The notes beneath the pieces are model-generated. The model was not told the origin of the DNA. It made no database searches and saw only the letters and a list, made by a program, of their open reading frames with translations. Source: Pseudomonas lactis (GTDB taxonomy: Bacteria > Pseudomonadota > Gammaproteobacteria > Pseudomonadales > Pseudomonadaceae). Taken from it: a stretch of DNA of 64,000 bases. The stretch covers positions 1-64,000 of the forward strand of contig NZ_JYLO01000014.1 in the NCBI RefSeq assembly GCF_001439845.1, read 5' to 3'. This document shows positions 33,230 through 43,134 of this stretch, piece by piece (position 1 is the stretch's first letter; every line of letters starts with the position of its first letter). A program made the translations under genes and the position numbers.

Positions 33230-36200
33230 ATGACTGCTATTTCCAACTCACGCGTGTCGGATTTGCATAGCCCTCAACTGGCAAAAGCCGATCCAACACC
33301 GTCACCTGCCCACCTCGAGATCGCCACAGAGCTTGCGGGACGGGGAGGAAGCCTCCAGCAAAGGGGGGATCGAAAGTTACTTGAGTTCTACACCCAGGAC
33401 TTGAAGGAATTGTCGGCCGGCAATCAAGACTATCGACAGGCCACTGTTGAACGTATCCCGCCCCATTCATCCTTCGGGCAGTCGCGTGCGCTGTTGGATA
33501 GCATCCTTAAAAGCCCGGCGTTCCAAAACTGGGCCAAAGAGAATGACGTCGATCTCTCAAAAGAGATCACTATTAATCTCGCCAGCGGTACCATCGGCTT
33601 CACCACTATGGGTACCAAGCCCCGAAATCCCTTCGACTTTTCGCCGCCCAAGCCCTCCGCCGGATCCGCCGATATTCACAGCTTTATGGGTTGGCCGCTG
33701 CTCAAGAGCGCTGCCAACACGTTGGCAGGCTCCGGCAACGTCATAAAGTTTGACCCCGCGACCACCGCAACCAGTGCGAAGGTCGCTGAGATCGCCCAGT
33801 TTCATGGTCATACCCTGCCTTTTGACAGCACTCTTTCGCCTGCAGAGCAACAGGCAGCCATCACGCAGTACATCAACAAATGGGAGCATAAAGATGACCT
33901 GTTCCCTGAAAATGTCGAAACGCCCTCCCAGAAACATCTGGAGAGTCAAGCCTCGCAACTGGGCGATCTGAATAACCGGAGTTCTGTGATTGCGGCAATA
34001 ACAAAGGTTGCAGACAGTGTCGTTGAGGGGCTGGAAGACCACGACTCCAAAAGTTCGCTCGCCAATGAAAAAGACCACGCAGAATACAATCTAATTATTA
34101 AGCAAAGGATTAACGCTATTCTGGATACGCCCATCCAGATAGATCCCGCGTCATCCTACTTCAAGAACCGCAATCTGAAACCGGGCGTGGCCGTGACGCT
34201 GCGCGACTACCTCGTAGGAAGCGGCATTTCACTTCCAGCTAATGAGACTGAGTTAAAGAGCATTGCGCAGTCGTTGGCAAGTCCACCAATTGAAACACCG
34301 ATGCATGGCAATCTAGGGGGTGCGCTTTCATGGCCAACGCCAATGAGTAATGCTGATCAGCGCGCACTCATCTCCATGACGAATAAGTTTTTGGAAGGCC
34401 AACCAGAACGCAACTTGCTCGACTATCTGACACGCGGTCTTGATCTGGGAGATGACGTCTCGAACGATCGTAGCAGTGCCATCGACCGTATCCTCAAGTC
34501 ACCCAATGCTGAAATCTTCGCCCGGGCGGCCGAACGCGAATTTGGCGAAATTGCATCGCCCGACGTCATCGCCGAATGGGTGTTGACAGCCCTCTACACG
34601 TCGATGGATGCCCTTGGCGTCAACACGACTGCGCCAGACTCGAGCCGGACCAAAGTTGCAGGGTTCGACCTGGCCCACGTTAACCTCTCAGGCAAGAACA
34701 TCGCCGAAATACACAAAGAGCTGGCTCATCACTTACTCGTCAACAAAATCGCTTCAGTGGAAAACCTGGAGCTTGCCATGGAAATCCTGTTATCGCGCAA
34801 GGCACCGGAACTTCTAGTCAAGGAGATACCTGACACATTGGTAAAGGGCACCCACTCCTGGGTCAGTTTTACGACCGCCGTCGCCCGTCTCGAAGCCGAG
34901 GCCCCTGGCTCAACCAACAAAATGACGTATGCGCAGGTCATGATGCGAAATGAGCTGGCGCCGATAACGTTGGCAGACAAACTGGTTGAGCAGCAGGCTC
35001 AAAGCGACGCATTGAAAGACTGGGGTGTTCAGAACGGCGTGCTGGATTGGAACAGCACAGATAGCTACTCAGAAGAAGATATGGCGAAGGTGCGTGCTGC
35101 ATTCAAAGACCAGGTGGATCGCTTGAATGAGGCTTCCAATGCGTTTGCGAAGATGCCCCCTAATCTTCATGACATGACCATGGCCTACATAAAAGAGCTG
35201 AACCCGCATTTGTCGGAGGAGCAAATCAAACAAAAAGTGCTGACGCCAAAGGAATCCACCTTTTTCTCATTTCCAGGCCCCTACTCACTGCTGGATGTAT
35301 TCATCCACACCGCGCAACTCCACAAGGAAGTGGATTTGCATACCTATACTTCCAGCGATAAAAATATCGACCTCAGCACCATTACCGCTCCGAAATTCGA
35401 AAAAAATTTTGTGAACTCTCATTTTGAAGGCGGGCTGAGAGTATATCTCGATGGCTTTGAACAAGGCACGCAATCGCAAGTCAAGCATTTGATTTCAAAG
35501 CTGCCACTTGAAGATCGGAAAATCATTGAACATGGGAAAATCTCGGTTTCTAAGGAAGTTGATGTAACGTACACTCCTTACTCTCAAATCCAAGAACAAA
35601 AAGACTCTTCCACCACCAGTGTATTTGTGCAAAGCGAAGTTGTGGATGCACGCGGCAATAAACGCACCCACACGTATGAGATAGACAGCGCCAAGAACAC
35701 TATTCGAAAACGCCCCGATCTGGATGACACACGTCCAGGCCCCATTCCCGACGATAAAAGGAATGCAAAGCATCTCGTCCCCCTCGTCCCTGATGGCGAC
35801 TACAAAGAAAATGTCCTCTCGCCCTGGCCTGATAACAGCACCCACGACGCGCCCAACAGTTTCTCCAGCGAAAAGACACAGTACATTGCTGATGCCATGG
35901 TGAAAAAAATTAACATCCGCGGTTACGCAGACGAGTTGCGGGGTACTACCACGTTCGATGGTGAAGTACCTTTTTATCAAAAATTAGAAGATTTCGTGTT
36001 GGGTCTGATTCCCGGTTACAACGCCATCACTAACTTTATCAAGGGCAACTGGCGAGAAGGCCTCATCGATTTGGCGTTCGACGCGTTCGGTTTTATCCTG
36101 GCCGGCGCCGGTGGGGCCGCACGGGCCGCGGGCGCTGGCGTCAGGACGGCCACATCTACGCTGGGGAGCACCGCGAAAAAGCTGTTGCGTGGCGCAATAG

Positions 36201-36493
36201 GCGCGCTCAACCCCATAGATGCCCAGGGCCTGCTACTGGCCGGGGTGCAGGAAGGTATCAGCTACTTGACCAATCGCGGCCCAGAGGGAAATAACCAACC
36301 CCGGATAAAAATCAACTATGACCCCGTAAAGATATTCAGGAACGTTGAGAACGCCACCGTGGGCAGCGCCACGATGCAGGGCAGCATGACTAAAATTGCG
36401 GCCACCCAGAAAAATGGCAAATGGTATGCACTTGATCCTGTCAGCAAACAGCCCTATGGCCTGCCTTTAAAGGATTTCGTGCCTTCGGCATAA
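33230..36493 (+). CDS. Giant protein of unknown function, toxin-like, paralogue of the gene at 43550
   Basis: This 1087-aa protein starts at ATG 33230 (MTAISNSRVSD) after AGGA; an upstream frame start at 33155 is rejected because it overlaps the hairpin. There is no signal peptide. From about residue 360 (GGALSWPTPMSNADQ) to the end it aligns with residues 146-875 of the second giant: GFDLAH, LLSRKAPELLVKEIP versus LLASRAPVFLIKDIP, KLPLEDRK, SQYIADA-type and NGKWYALDPVSKQPYGLPLKDF. The N-terminal 360 residues differ and hold an extra ILKSPAFQNWA unit like the core's ILKSPNAEIFA. A hydrophobic helical block (about 935-1020, FILAGAGGAARAAGAG) may insert in membranes. It is AT-richer than its neighbours. 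It lacks the protease-like tail. No T3SS/T6SS genes are adjacent; the toxin role is inference. Confidence 0.6.
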   Translation: MTAISNSRVSDLHSPQLAKADPTPSPAHLEIATELAGRGGSLQQRGDRKLLEFYTQDLKELSAGNQDYRQATVERIPPHSSFGQSRALLDSILKSPAFQNWAKENDVDLSKEITINLASGTIGFTTMGTKPRNPFDFSPPKPSAGSADIHSFMGWPLLKSAANTLAGSGNVIKFDPATTATSAKVAEIAQFHGHTLPFDSTLSPAEQQAAITQYINKWEHKDDLFPENVETPSQKHLESQASQLGDLNNRSSVIAAITKVADSVVEGLEDHDSKSSLANEKDHAEYNLIIKQRINAILDTPIQIDPASSYFKNRNLKPGVAVTLRDYLVGSGISLPANETELKSIAQSLASPPIETPMHGNLGGALSWPTPMSNADQRALISMTNKFLEGQPERNLLDYLTRGLDLGDDVSNDRSSAIDRILKSPNAEIFARAAEREFGEIASPDVIAEWVLTALYTSMDALGVNTTAPDSSRTKVAGFDLAHVNLSGKNIAEIHKELAHHLLVNKIASVENLELAMEILLSRKAPELLVKEIPDTLVKGTHSWVSFTTAVARLEAEAPGSTNKMTYAQVMMRNELAPITLADKLVEQQAQSDALKDWGVQNGVLDWNSTDSYSEEDMAKVRAAFKDQVDRLNEASNAFAKMPPNLHDMTMAYIKELNPHLSEEQIKQKVLTPKESTFFSFPGPYSLLDVFIHTAQLHKEVDLHTYTSSDKNIDLSTITAPKFEKNFVNSHFEGGLRVYLDGFEQGTQSQVKHLISKLPLEDRKIIEHGKISVSKEVDVTYTPYSQIQEQKDSSTTSVFVQSEVVDARGNKRTHTYEIDSAKNTIRKRPDLDDTRPGPIPDDKRNAKHLVPLVPDGDYKENVLSPWPDNSTHDAPNSFSSEKTQYIADAMVKKINIRGYADELRGTTTFDGEVPFYQKLEDFVLGLIPGYNAITNFIKGNWREGLIDLAFDAFGFILAGAGGAARAAGAGVRTATSTLGSTAKKLLRGAIGALNPIDAQGLLLAGVQEGISYLTNRGPEGNNQPRIKINYDPVKIFRNVENATVGSATMQGSMTKIAATQKNGKWYALDPVSKQPYGLPLKDFVPSA

Positions 36494-36532
36494 AGGCGGC
36501 AACAAGCTGAAAAGAAACGCCCTGCATTAAAA

Positions 36533-36559
36533 GGTTCTTCTCGGCGTTCGAGAAGAACC
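36533..36559. terminator. Bidirectional terminator
   Basis: GGTTCTTCTC (36533-36542) and GAGAAGAACC (36550-36559) form a perfect 10-bp stem with a 7-base loop. It lies between the convergent stops of the giant gene (36493) and the receiver gene (36567). CTGTTT follows rightward, and on the other strand TTTTAATGC follows. Confidence 0.85.
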
Positions 36560-36566
36560 CTGTTTA

Positions 36567-36944
36567 TTACGCCAATAACCTCTGGATATGCTCCTGCAGC
36601 GTATCCAGATCAAACGGCTTGGCCAAAATCGGCGCATTGCGCGTGATCGGGCTGTTGCAGTCAAGAATCTCCTGCGGGTAACCGCTGATAAAGATCACTT
36701 TCAGTTCCGGACGCAACTTGATTGCAGGCTCAGCAATCTGCACGCCGGAGATCCCACCCGGCAGGCGATAATCGGTGACCATCAAGTCCAGATGCGGCTT
36801 GGTCGCAAGGATTTCGAAGGCCTGCTCTCCGTCGACCGCCTTCAAGACCCGGTAGCCCAGGCCCGCCAGGTACTCACCCAGCACAAACATAATGGATTCG
36901 TCGTCCTCGACGATCAGTACGACATCTTGTGCATCTTCACTCAT
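36567..36944 (-). CDS. Single-domain response regulator
   Basis: This 125-aa REC-only protein has acidic pocket EDDES (13-17), phospho-acceptor Asp58 (LMVTDYRLPGG), switch FISGYP and Lys in ILAKPFDLDTLQ. It has no output domain, so it probably relays phosphate or regulates a partner. ATG at 36944 (MSEDAQD) has AAGG upstream. It is the last gene of the leftward signalling operon, 78 bases after the receiver-kinase stop. The insert RLPGGISGVQ is longer than the usual RMPG turn. Confidence 0.9.
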   Translation of the reverse strand: MSEDAQDVVLIVEDDESIMFVLGEYLAGLGYRVLKAVDGEQAFEILATKPHLDLMVTDYRLPGGISGVQIAEPAIKLRPELKVIFISGYPQEILDCNSPITRNAPILAKPFDLDTLQEHIQRLLA

Positions 36945-37022
36945 GGGAAGCCTTTGTCCGGTCAATTGCTGCAGTTACGACCATGGGGTCACGCAGAGGT
37001 TGCGTCGAAGTGACGATTGAAT

Positions 37023-38216
37023 TCACTCGGCCGCCTCAAGGGGTAGGCACACGCGAAACAAGGCGCCCTCGCCTATCTGGCTCTCGACCTCAATGGTGCC
37101 GCCATGGGCTGCCACGATCTGCTCGGAAATAAACAAGCCCAGGCCCAGGCCGGCTGCGGAATGGTTGGCAGATACCCGCTCGAACTGCTGGAAAATACGC
37201 TTCTGGTTCTCCTCGCTGATACCAATGCCATGGTCGCGCACCTCTACTCGCGCTTCGCCATGTTCGGTATACACCCGCACCTGCACCGGGCTCTTGGCGC
37301 CATAACGCAGTGCGTTGGTCAGCAGGTTGGTGATCACCTGCTCGATGCGAAACTCGTCCCAATTACCCTCCACCGGGCTTTCGGCCTGCAATTGCATGGA
37401 GGATTCGGCGGCTGCCACTTGCGGCGCGAAGTTATCCACCAGGTTGCGTACCAGTTGCGCCAAGTCAACGGGTGCCGGACGAATCGACAGCTTGCCGGTA
37501 CGAATGCGCGACACATCGAGCATGTCCTCGATCAGGCGGATCAGGCTCTGGATCTGGCGCTCATCGCGGTCAACCATGGCGTGCATCTTGTCCAGGGTAA
37601 ACGCGGCCGCGTTGTCCCGGGCCAGGTGCATCTTGCGCAGTTGAGTCTCCAGGATCAGCCCGTTGAGGGGCGTGCGCACTTCGTGGGCGACGATCGACAT
37701 GAAGTCGTCACGCATGCGCACCGCCTGCTCCAGCTCAGCCTGAGTGGCCTGCAGGCGCGTGAGCAACAGTTCCTGCTCGCGGCGGCTGCGCTCCAGTTCC
37801 TCGACTTGCAGTTTCATCGCCTTGCTTTGGCGGTACAGGTCAACGAACACATTGACCTTGCTCTTGACCGCGTGGATATCCAGGGGCTTGTGCAGGAAGT
37901 CCACCGCACCGCTTTCATAGCCCTTGAAGGCGTAATTGAGTTCGCGGCCAGCGGCGCTGACGAACACGATAGGGATGTTCTTGGTCTTTTCGGTGCCGCG
38001 CATCAGTTCGGCCAGCTCGAAACCGTTCATGCCGGGCATCTGCACGTCAAGGATCGCCATGGCGAATTCATGTTCCAGCAACAGGGACAACGCCTCGTCG
38101 GCACTCAATGCCTTGAAGACCTGGCGATCCTCACGCTTGATCAGCGCCTCGAGGGCCAGCAGGTTTTCCGGCAGATCGTCGACGATCAGCAGTTTGGCCT
38201 GGACAGTACTTAACAT
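37023..38216 (-). CDS. Receiver-histidine kinase (REC-HisKA-HATPase)
   Basis: This 397-aa cytosolic protein has receiver residues 7-125 (VDDLPEN; Asp57 in ILDVQMPGMNG), a coiled coil about 130-170, H-box His178 (FMSIVAHEVRTPLNG), and HATPase with NALRYG (N box), DHGIGI and GLGLGLFI. It can receive phosphate from another kinase and phosphorylate in turn, probably within this operon's CheR/CheB/hybrid-kinase pathway. The start overlaps the end of cheB by seven bases, which indicates coupling. There is no membrane segment. Confidence 0.93.
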   Translation of the reverse strand: MLSTVQAKLLIVDDLPENLLALEALIKREDRQVFKALSADEALSLLLEHEFAMAILDVQMPGMNGFELAELMRGTEKTKNIPIVFVSAAGRELNYAFKGYESGAVDFLHKPLDIHAVKSKVNVFVDLYRQSKAMKLQVEELERSRREQELLLTRLQATQAELEQAVRMRDDFMSIVAHEVRTPLNGLILETQLRKMHLARDNAAAFTLDKMHAMVDRDERQIQSLIRLIEDMLDVSRIRTGKLSIRPAPVDLAQLVRNLVDNFAPQVAAAESSMQLQAESPVEGNWDEFRIEQVITNLLTNALRYGAKSPVQVRVYTEHGEARVEVRDHGIGISEENQKRIFQQFERVSANHSAAGLGLGLFISEQIVAAHGGTIEVESQIGEGALFRVCLPLEAAE

Positions 38217-38809
38217 GGGAAGGGTTCCAGGGAAGCCAGCAATGAGCCGATTCGGCTCAAGGAAAGAATATGGTCAGGTGTGTGCAAGGCCAGGGCCGCC
38301 AGGGGCATGACGGCAATACGTGCCTCTTGTGGGTCCTGCACGATGGTAATGCCACCCGATTGCTTGACGTGGGCCAGCCCGCTTGCGCCGTCCTGGTTGG
38401 CGCCAGTCAACAAAATGGCGAGCAGGCCCGGCCCATACACATCGGCCGCCGAGGAAAACAGGTAGTCGATGGCGGGTCTGGAATGGTGCACCCGGTCTTC
38501 CTGGCTCAGGGACAGGCTGCGGTCCTGCTCTACCGACAGGTGATAACCGGGCCCGGCAAAGTACAAGGTGCCCGCCTCCAGCGCTTCTTTGTCCCTCGCC
38601 TCCTTGACCGGGATGTTCAGGCGCCGGGCAAAGACTTCTGCCAGTTGGCTGCGGCGCTCGTCCGGCAGGTGCAGCACGGCAATGATCGGCAGCGCGAAGG
38701 TGCTCGGCAACTGGCCGAAAATACTCAGCAACGCCTCTACGCCGCCGGCGGACGCGCCGACGACGATGGCTTCGATCCCCGAAATCGGGGTGTCTGGCGC
38801 GTCGCTCAT
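38210..38809 (-). CDS. CheB-type protein methylesterase domain protein
   Basis: This 199-aa protein consists only of the CheB catalytic domain: Ser20 (VGASAGGVEAL), His47 (AVLHLPDE) and Asp140 (LLTGANQDGASG). It lacks the N-terminal receiver that controls chemotaxis CheB, so activity may be controlled through partners. ATG at 38809 overlaps the cheR TGA in an ATGA. No receptor gene is in the operon, so the substrate is not obvious. It may act on the membrane hybrid kinase or on distant receptors. Confidence 0.9.
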   Translation of the reverse strand: MSDAPDTPISGIEAIVVGASAGGVEALLSIFGQLPSTFALPIIAVLHLPDERRSQLAEVFARRLNIPVKEARDKEALEAGTLYFAGPGYHLSVEQDRSLSLSQEDRVHHSRPAIDYLFSSAADVYGPGLLAILLTGANQDGASGLAHVKQSGGITIVQDPQEARIAVMPLAALALHTPDHILSLSRIGSLLASLEPFPC

Positions 38810-39636
38810 GATTTCCGGTAAATCCGTTCCTGCTTGACCAAGGGCTCGAATTGCTTGCTGTAGGCGGAAAAATCCAGGGTTTCCTTGCTGCCCAGCACCA
38901 AAAAGCCGCGATGACACAGCGACTCATGAAACAAGCCAAACGCTCGATCTTGCAATTTTTTATTGAAATAAATCAATACGTTACGACATGAAATTAATTG
39001 AGTTTCTGAGAATACGCTGTCGGTTGCCAGGCTGTGGTCGGCAAAGGTCACGTTCTCGCGCAATGTTTTGTCGAAGATCGCGTAATCGTAAGCCGCTGTG
39101 TAGTAGTCGGCAAATGAACGTTGCCCGCCGGCCTGCTGATAATTGGCGGTGTAGGCGCGCACGTTCTCCAGGGAAAAGATGCCCTGCTTGGCTTTATCCA
39201 GCGACGCGGGGTTGATGTCCGTGGCGTAGATGATGGTGCGTTCCAGCAAGCCTTCTTCACGCAGCAGGATGGCCATGGAGTACACCTCCTCGCCCGTGCT
39301 GCAGCCGGCAATCCAGATCTTGATCGACGGGTAGGTCTTGAGGAGCGGCACGACTTCCTGGCGAATCGCGAGGAAGTGCGACGGGTCTCGAAACATCTCG
39401 CTCACCGGAATGGTCAAGAATTGCAGCAACTGCATGAACGCGGCCGGGTCGTGCAACACGCGCTCTTGCAGTGCGGAAATGGTCGCGCAGTCGAACTGAC
39501 GCAAGGCATGGGCCACACGGCGTTTGACCGACGCGCCCGAGTAGTCGCGAAAGTCATAGCTGTACTTAAGGTAAATCGCCTCGATCAACAGGCGCAGCTC
39601 AATATCGCTGCTGGTATCCAAGAAACACTGCTCCAC
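38806..39636 (-). CDS. CheR-type protein-glutamate methyltransferase
   Basis: This 276-aa SAM-dependent methyltransferase has an all-helical N-domain (about 1-85, SVKRRVAHALRQF) and a catalytic domain with KIWIAGCSTGEEVYSMAILL, ATDINP, and ISCRNVLIYFNKKLQ, all CheR hallmarks. No TPR tail is present. GTG at 39636 directly follows the hybrid kinase stop. With the CheB gene it forms a methylation/demethylation pair inside a sensory kinase operon. Confidence 0.93.
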   Translation of the reverse strand: MEQCFLDTSSDIELRLLIEAIYLKYSYDFRDYSGASVKRRVAHALRQFDCATISALQERVLHDPAAFMQLLQFLTIPVSEMFRDPSHFLAIRQEVVPLLKTYPSIKIWIAGCSTGEEVYSMAILLREEGLLERTIIYATDINPASLDKAKQGIFSLENVRAYTANYQQAGGQRSFADYYTAAYDYAIFDKTLRENVTFADHSLATDSVFSETQLISCRNVLIYFNKKLQDRAFGLFHESLCHRGFLVLGSKETLDFSAYSKQFEPLVKQERIYRKS

Positions 39637-42600
39637 TTAAATGCGTTCCATCTTCGGTAGCCATACGCGAATCAGTGAGAACAGGCGGTCCAGGTCAATC
39701 GGCTTGGCCAGGTAATCGTTTGAGCCTGCTGCCAGGCAACGTTCCTGATCGTCCTTCATGGCCTTGGCCGTCACGGCAATGATTGGCAGTTTTTTCCAGC
39801 GTGGGTCCTGGCGGATCAAAGCGGTGGCTTCGTAACCGTCCATCTCCGGCATCATTACGTCCATCAGCACCAGGTCGATATCGTCCACTTCATTGAGTCT
39901 GTCGATGGCTTCCTGGCCGTTACGCCCGATCACCACCACGGCGCCTTTGTGCTCCAGGGCGCTGGTCAGGGCGAAGATATTGCGTACATCGTCGTCCACC
40001 AATAGGATTTTGCGCCCTTCAAAGACCTTGTCGCGGCTGCGGGCGGTCTTGAGCATCTTCTGACGGTCATGGGACAACTGCGATTCGACTTTGTGCAGAA
40101 ATAGCGTGACTTCATCCAGCAGGCGCTCGGGCGAGCGCGCGCCCTTGATGATGATCGAGCGTGAATACTTGCGCAGTTCGGCCTCTTCGTCCCGGGTCAG
40201 GTTGCGCCCGGTATAGACGATCACCGGCGGGAACGAGCAGATATCCTCGGTGGCCATGCGCTTGAGCAGCTCGTTGCCGAGCATGTCCGGCAGCTTGAGG
40301 TCGATGATCATGCAGTCGTAGATAGTGGTGCGCAGCAGGTCGAGGGCCTCCTGGGCAAAGCCTACGGCGGTGATCTCGATGTCATCGTCGCCGATCAGGC
40401 GGGCAATACTGTCGCGCTGCAGGTCATCGTCTTCCACCAGCAGGATGCGCTTGACCTTCTGGGTCAACTTGGCTTCCAGGCGAGCGAACACGTCCTTGAG
40501 CTCTTCGCGGGTGGTGGGCTTGACTGCATAACCGATGGCGCCCATGTGCATGGCGGCTTCGACGCGGTCTTCCACGGAAATCACGTGCACCGGGATGTGG
40601 CGCGTGTTGGCGTGTTCCTTGAGGCGCTGCAGCACGGTCAGCCCTGAATGGTCGGGCAAGCGCATGTCCAGCAGGATGGCGTCGGGGATGTACTGCTCGG
40701 CAAGGCTGTAGCCCTCGTCGGCACCGTGGGCGACCAGGCAGTGGTAACCCAGCTCGTGGGCGAGGTCGAACAGAATGCGCGCAAAATTCGGCTCGTCTTC
40801 CACCACCAGGATGCAACGGGTGCTGAACGGCGCCTTTTCGCGGTCGTCGGCAAAGCGTGGGATCAGCTTGGCGTCGGCCACCGGCAGCGGCGACACCTTG
40901 ACGGGCGCGGGCGCTGGCGCGACCACCACTTGGCGCGGGGCCTCGATGGGCGCCGCGTCCTCGTCGCGTTCAACATATTGTTCCGGCAACACCAGCGTGA
41001 AAATACTGCCTTTGCCCGGCTCGCTGGTCACGCTGATATAGCCGCCCAGCAAGGTGGCCAGGTCACGGGAGATCGACAAGCCCAGGCCCGTACCGCCGTA
41101 ACGGCGATTGGTGGTGCCATCGGCCTGGCGGAAGGCTTCGAAGATGCTTTCTTGTTGATCCGGGGCGATACCAATGCCGGAATCGCGCACCGTAAAGGCA
41201 ATGCCCTCCCCCGGCGCGCGCGACACCGACAGGCTGACCTCGCCCTGTTCAGTGAACTTGATGGCGTTGGACAACAGGTTCTTGAGAATCTGCTCCAGAC
41301 GCTGGCGATCGGTAAACAGCAGGGTTGGCGAGCCTTGCTGCACGTCCACCTGGAAGCCCAGTTTGCGGTCCATTGCCAGCGGCTCGAACATGCCGCGCAG
41401 GCCATCCACCAGGCGCTCGACACTGGCATTTTCCGGGCGCACTTCCAACTTGCCGGCTTCGACCTTGGAAATATCCAGGATGTCGTTGATCAGGTTGAGC
41501 AAGTCATTGCCGGCTGAATAGATCGACTCGGCAAACTTGACTTGCTCGGCGCTGAGGTTTTCCTGGGGGTTATCTGCCAGCAGTTTGGCCAGGATCAGCG
41601 AGCTGTTCAGCGGTGTGCGCAGCTCGTGGGACATGTTGGCGAGGAATTCGGACTTGTACTTGCTGGAACGCTGCAGCTCATCGGCACGGTCTTCCAACTC
41701 CAGTTGGGCCTGGTTCAGCTCGATGTTCTTGCGGTCCATGGCGTCGCGCTGTTCGGCCAGGGTCTGGGTCTGTTCGGCCAGTTGCTCGTTGGTCTGCTCC
41801 AGCTCAGCCTGCTGGGTTTCCAGGTGGGCCTGGGATTCCTTGAGGATGCGCGACTGCTCTTCCAACTCTTCGTTGGCGGTCTTGAGTTCTTCCTGCTGCA
41901 CTTGCAGTTCTTCGTTGAGCTGCTGGGTCTCGGCCAGCACTTCCTGCAAGCGCTGGCGATAGCGCGCGGCTTCGATGGAGGTGCCGATATTGTCGGCGAT
42001 CAGTTCCAGCAGTTCAACATCACGCTCATCCAGCGGGCGCAGGAAACCCAGCTCGACCACGCCGTTGACGCGGTCGTCATCGCTGGTGGGTACCACCAAT
42101 ACGCTGCGGGTGGCGCCCTCGCCCAGTCCCGAGCTGACCTTGAAGTAATCCACCGGCACATCGTCCAGGCGAATCAGGCGATCGCGCTGGGCGGCCTGCC
42201 CGACAATGCCTTCGTCGCTGTAGATCGACTGTTCCTGTTGTTCCTGCTCGCGGGAGAAGCCATAGGTGGCCACGCGCTTGAGGCCGCCGTGTTCTTCGCG
42301 CACGTACAGCGCCGCGACGGCCGAGCCCATGTACTGGGCAAAGAACTGCAGGATATTACGCCCCAGCATGTTCAGGGTCAGTTGGCCCAGCACTTGCTCG
42401 GCCAGTTCGGTCTGGCCATTGCGCAGCCAAGCGGTTTGCTCAAGGCGCCGTGCAATCTTCTGCTGTGACGCGAGGTTTGCACTGTAACTCTTTGAAAGTG
42501 AAATTAAATTCTTTCTGCCGATGTAGGCAAGAAAACCACTCAACCCCAGTACAAACACCAAGTACAGCGTGACACTGATCACCGTCGTGCGGGTGACCTC

Positions 42601-43134
42601 TGCGTTACGGGTGATACGGAACTGCTGCTCCATCGCCACCGCGTCTTCGTATTCCTTGCGAATTTCATCAGTGAGCCGCTTGCCCCGGCCCGCCTTGACC
42701 GCGCCACGGTAATCACCGCTGTTGCGCTGCAGCTCAATCATCGACTGCGCGTAGGTGTTCCATTCGGTTTGCAAGGTTTCCAAGCGCTTGAGTCGGTCGA
42801 CCTGCTGCGGGTTGTCGGCTACCAGGTCTTGCAGATTGCGCAGGTCTGCAATGATCCGCGGCTTGGCCACTTCGTACGGGTCAAGGAAATGCTCGTCACC
42901 GGTGATCAGGAAGCCGCGCATACCTGTTTCCAGGTCAACCGTCAGTTTGGACGTCTCATTGAGGTTGTTAATGACGCGGTCGGTGTGCTCCACCCACTGG
43001 ATAACCGAAAGCAAATAGGTAATCAGGCAGACGAAAAACACCGCGCTGAGCACGCCCACGCCCAAGGGCAAGGCGACGTTTCGGCTCAGCAGAGTACGGA
43101 AGCTTTTTTCATCGACGGACGACGCGGGTGTCAT
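39637..43134 (-). CDS. Membrane hybrid histidine kinase with CHASE3, GAF and three receivers
   Basis: This protein is about 1165 aa. TM1 is at about 23-45 and a CHASE3-type periplasmic domain covers 46-185 (ETGMRGFLITGDEHFLDPY is the hallmark). TM2 is at about 187-207 and GAF at 240-395. A Gln/Glu-rich coiled coil follows (400-490). The H-box is FLANMSHELRTPLNSSL (His503) and the HATPase has FRQADGTTNRRYGGTGLGLS. Three receivers end the protein, with LLDMRLPDHSG, IIDLKLPDMLG and LMDVMMPEMDG. ATG at 43134 is preferred over 43140 because AAGG lies seven bases before it. It is the first gene of the operon and likely its input. Confidence 0.93.
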   Translation of the reverse strand: MTPASSVDEKSFRTLLSRNVALPLGVGVLSAVFFVCLITYLLSVIQWVEHTDRVINNLNETSKLTVDLETGMRGFLITGDEHFLDPYEVAKPRIIADLRNLQDLVADNPQQVDRLKRLETLQTEWNTYAQSMIELQRNSGDYRGAVKAGRGKRLTDEIRKEYEDAVAMEQQFRITRNAEVTRTTVISVTLYLVFVLGLSGFLAYIGRKNLISLSKSYSANLASQQKIARRLEQTAWLRNGQTELAEQVLGQLTLNMLGRNILQFFAQYMGSAVAALYVREEHGGLKRVATYGFSREQEQQEQSIYSDEGIVGQAAQRDRLIRLDDVPVDYFKVSSGLGEGATRSVLVVPTSDDDRVNGVVELGFLRPLDERDVELLELIADNIGTSIEAARYRQRLQEVLAETQQLNEELQVQQEELKTANEELEEQSRILKESQAHLETQQAELEQTNEQLAEQTQTLAEQRDAMDRKNIELNQAQLELEDRADELQRSSKYKSEFLANMSHELRTPLNSSLILAKLLADNPQENLSAEQVKFAESIYSAGNDLLNLINDILDISKVEAGKLEVRPENASVERLVDGLRGMFEPLAMDRKLGFQVDVQQGSPTLLFTDRQRLEQILKNLLSNAIKFTEQGEVSLSVSRAPGEGIAFTVRDSGIGIAPDQQESIFEAFRQADGTTNRRYGGTGLGLSISRDLATLLGGYISVTSEPGKGSIFTLVLPEQYVERDEDAAPIEAPRQVVVAPAPAPVKVSPLPVADAKLIPRFADDREKAPFSTRCILVVEDEPNFARILFDLAHELGYHCLVAHGADEGYSLAEQYIPDAILLDMRLPDHSGLTVLQRLKEHANTRHIPVHVISVEDRVEAAMHMGAIGYAVKPTTREELKDVFARLEAKLTQKVKRILLVEDDDLQRDSIARLIGDDDIEITAVGFAQEALDLLRTTIYDCMIIDLKLPDMLGNELLKRMATEDICSFPPVIVYTGRNLTRDEEAELRKYSRSIIIKGARSPERLLDEVTLFLHKVESQLSHDRQKMLKTARSRDKVFEGRKILLVDDDVRNIFALTSALEHKGAVVVIGRNGQEAIDRLNEVDDIDLVLMDVMMPEMDGYEATALIRQDPRWKKLPIIAVTAKAMKDDQERCLAAGSNDYLAKPIDLDRLFSLIRVWLPKMERI

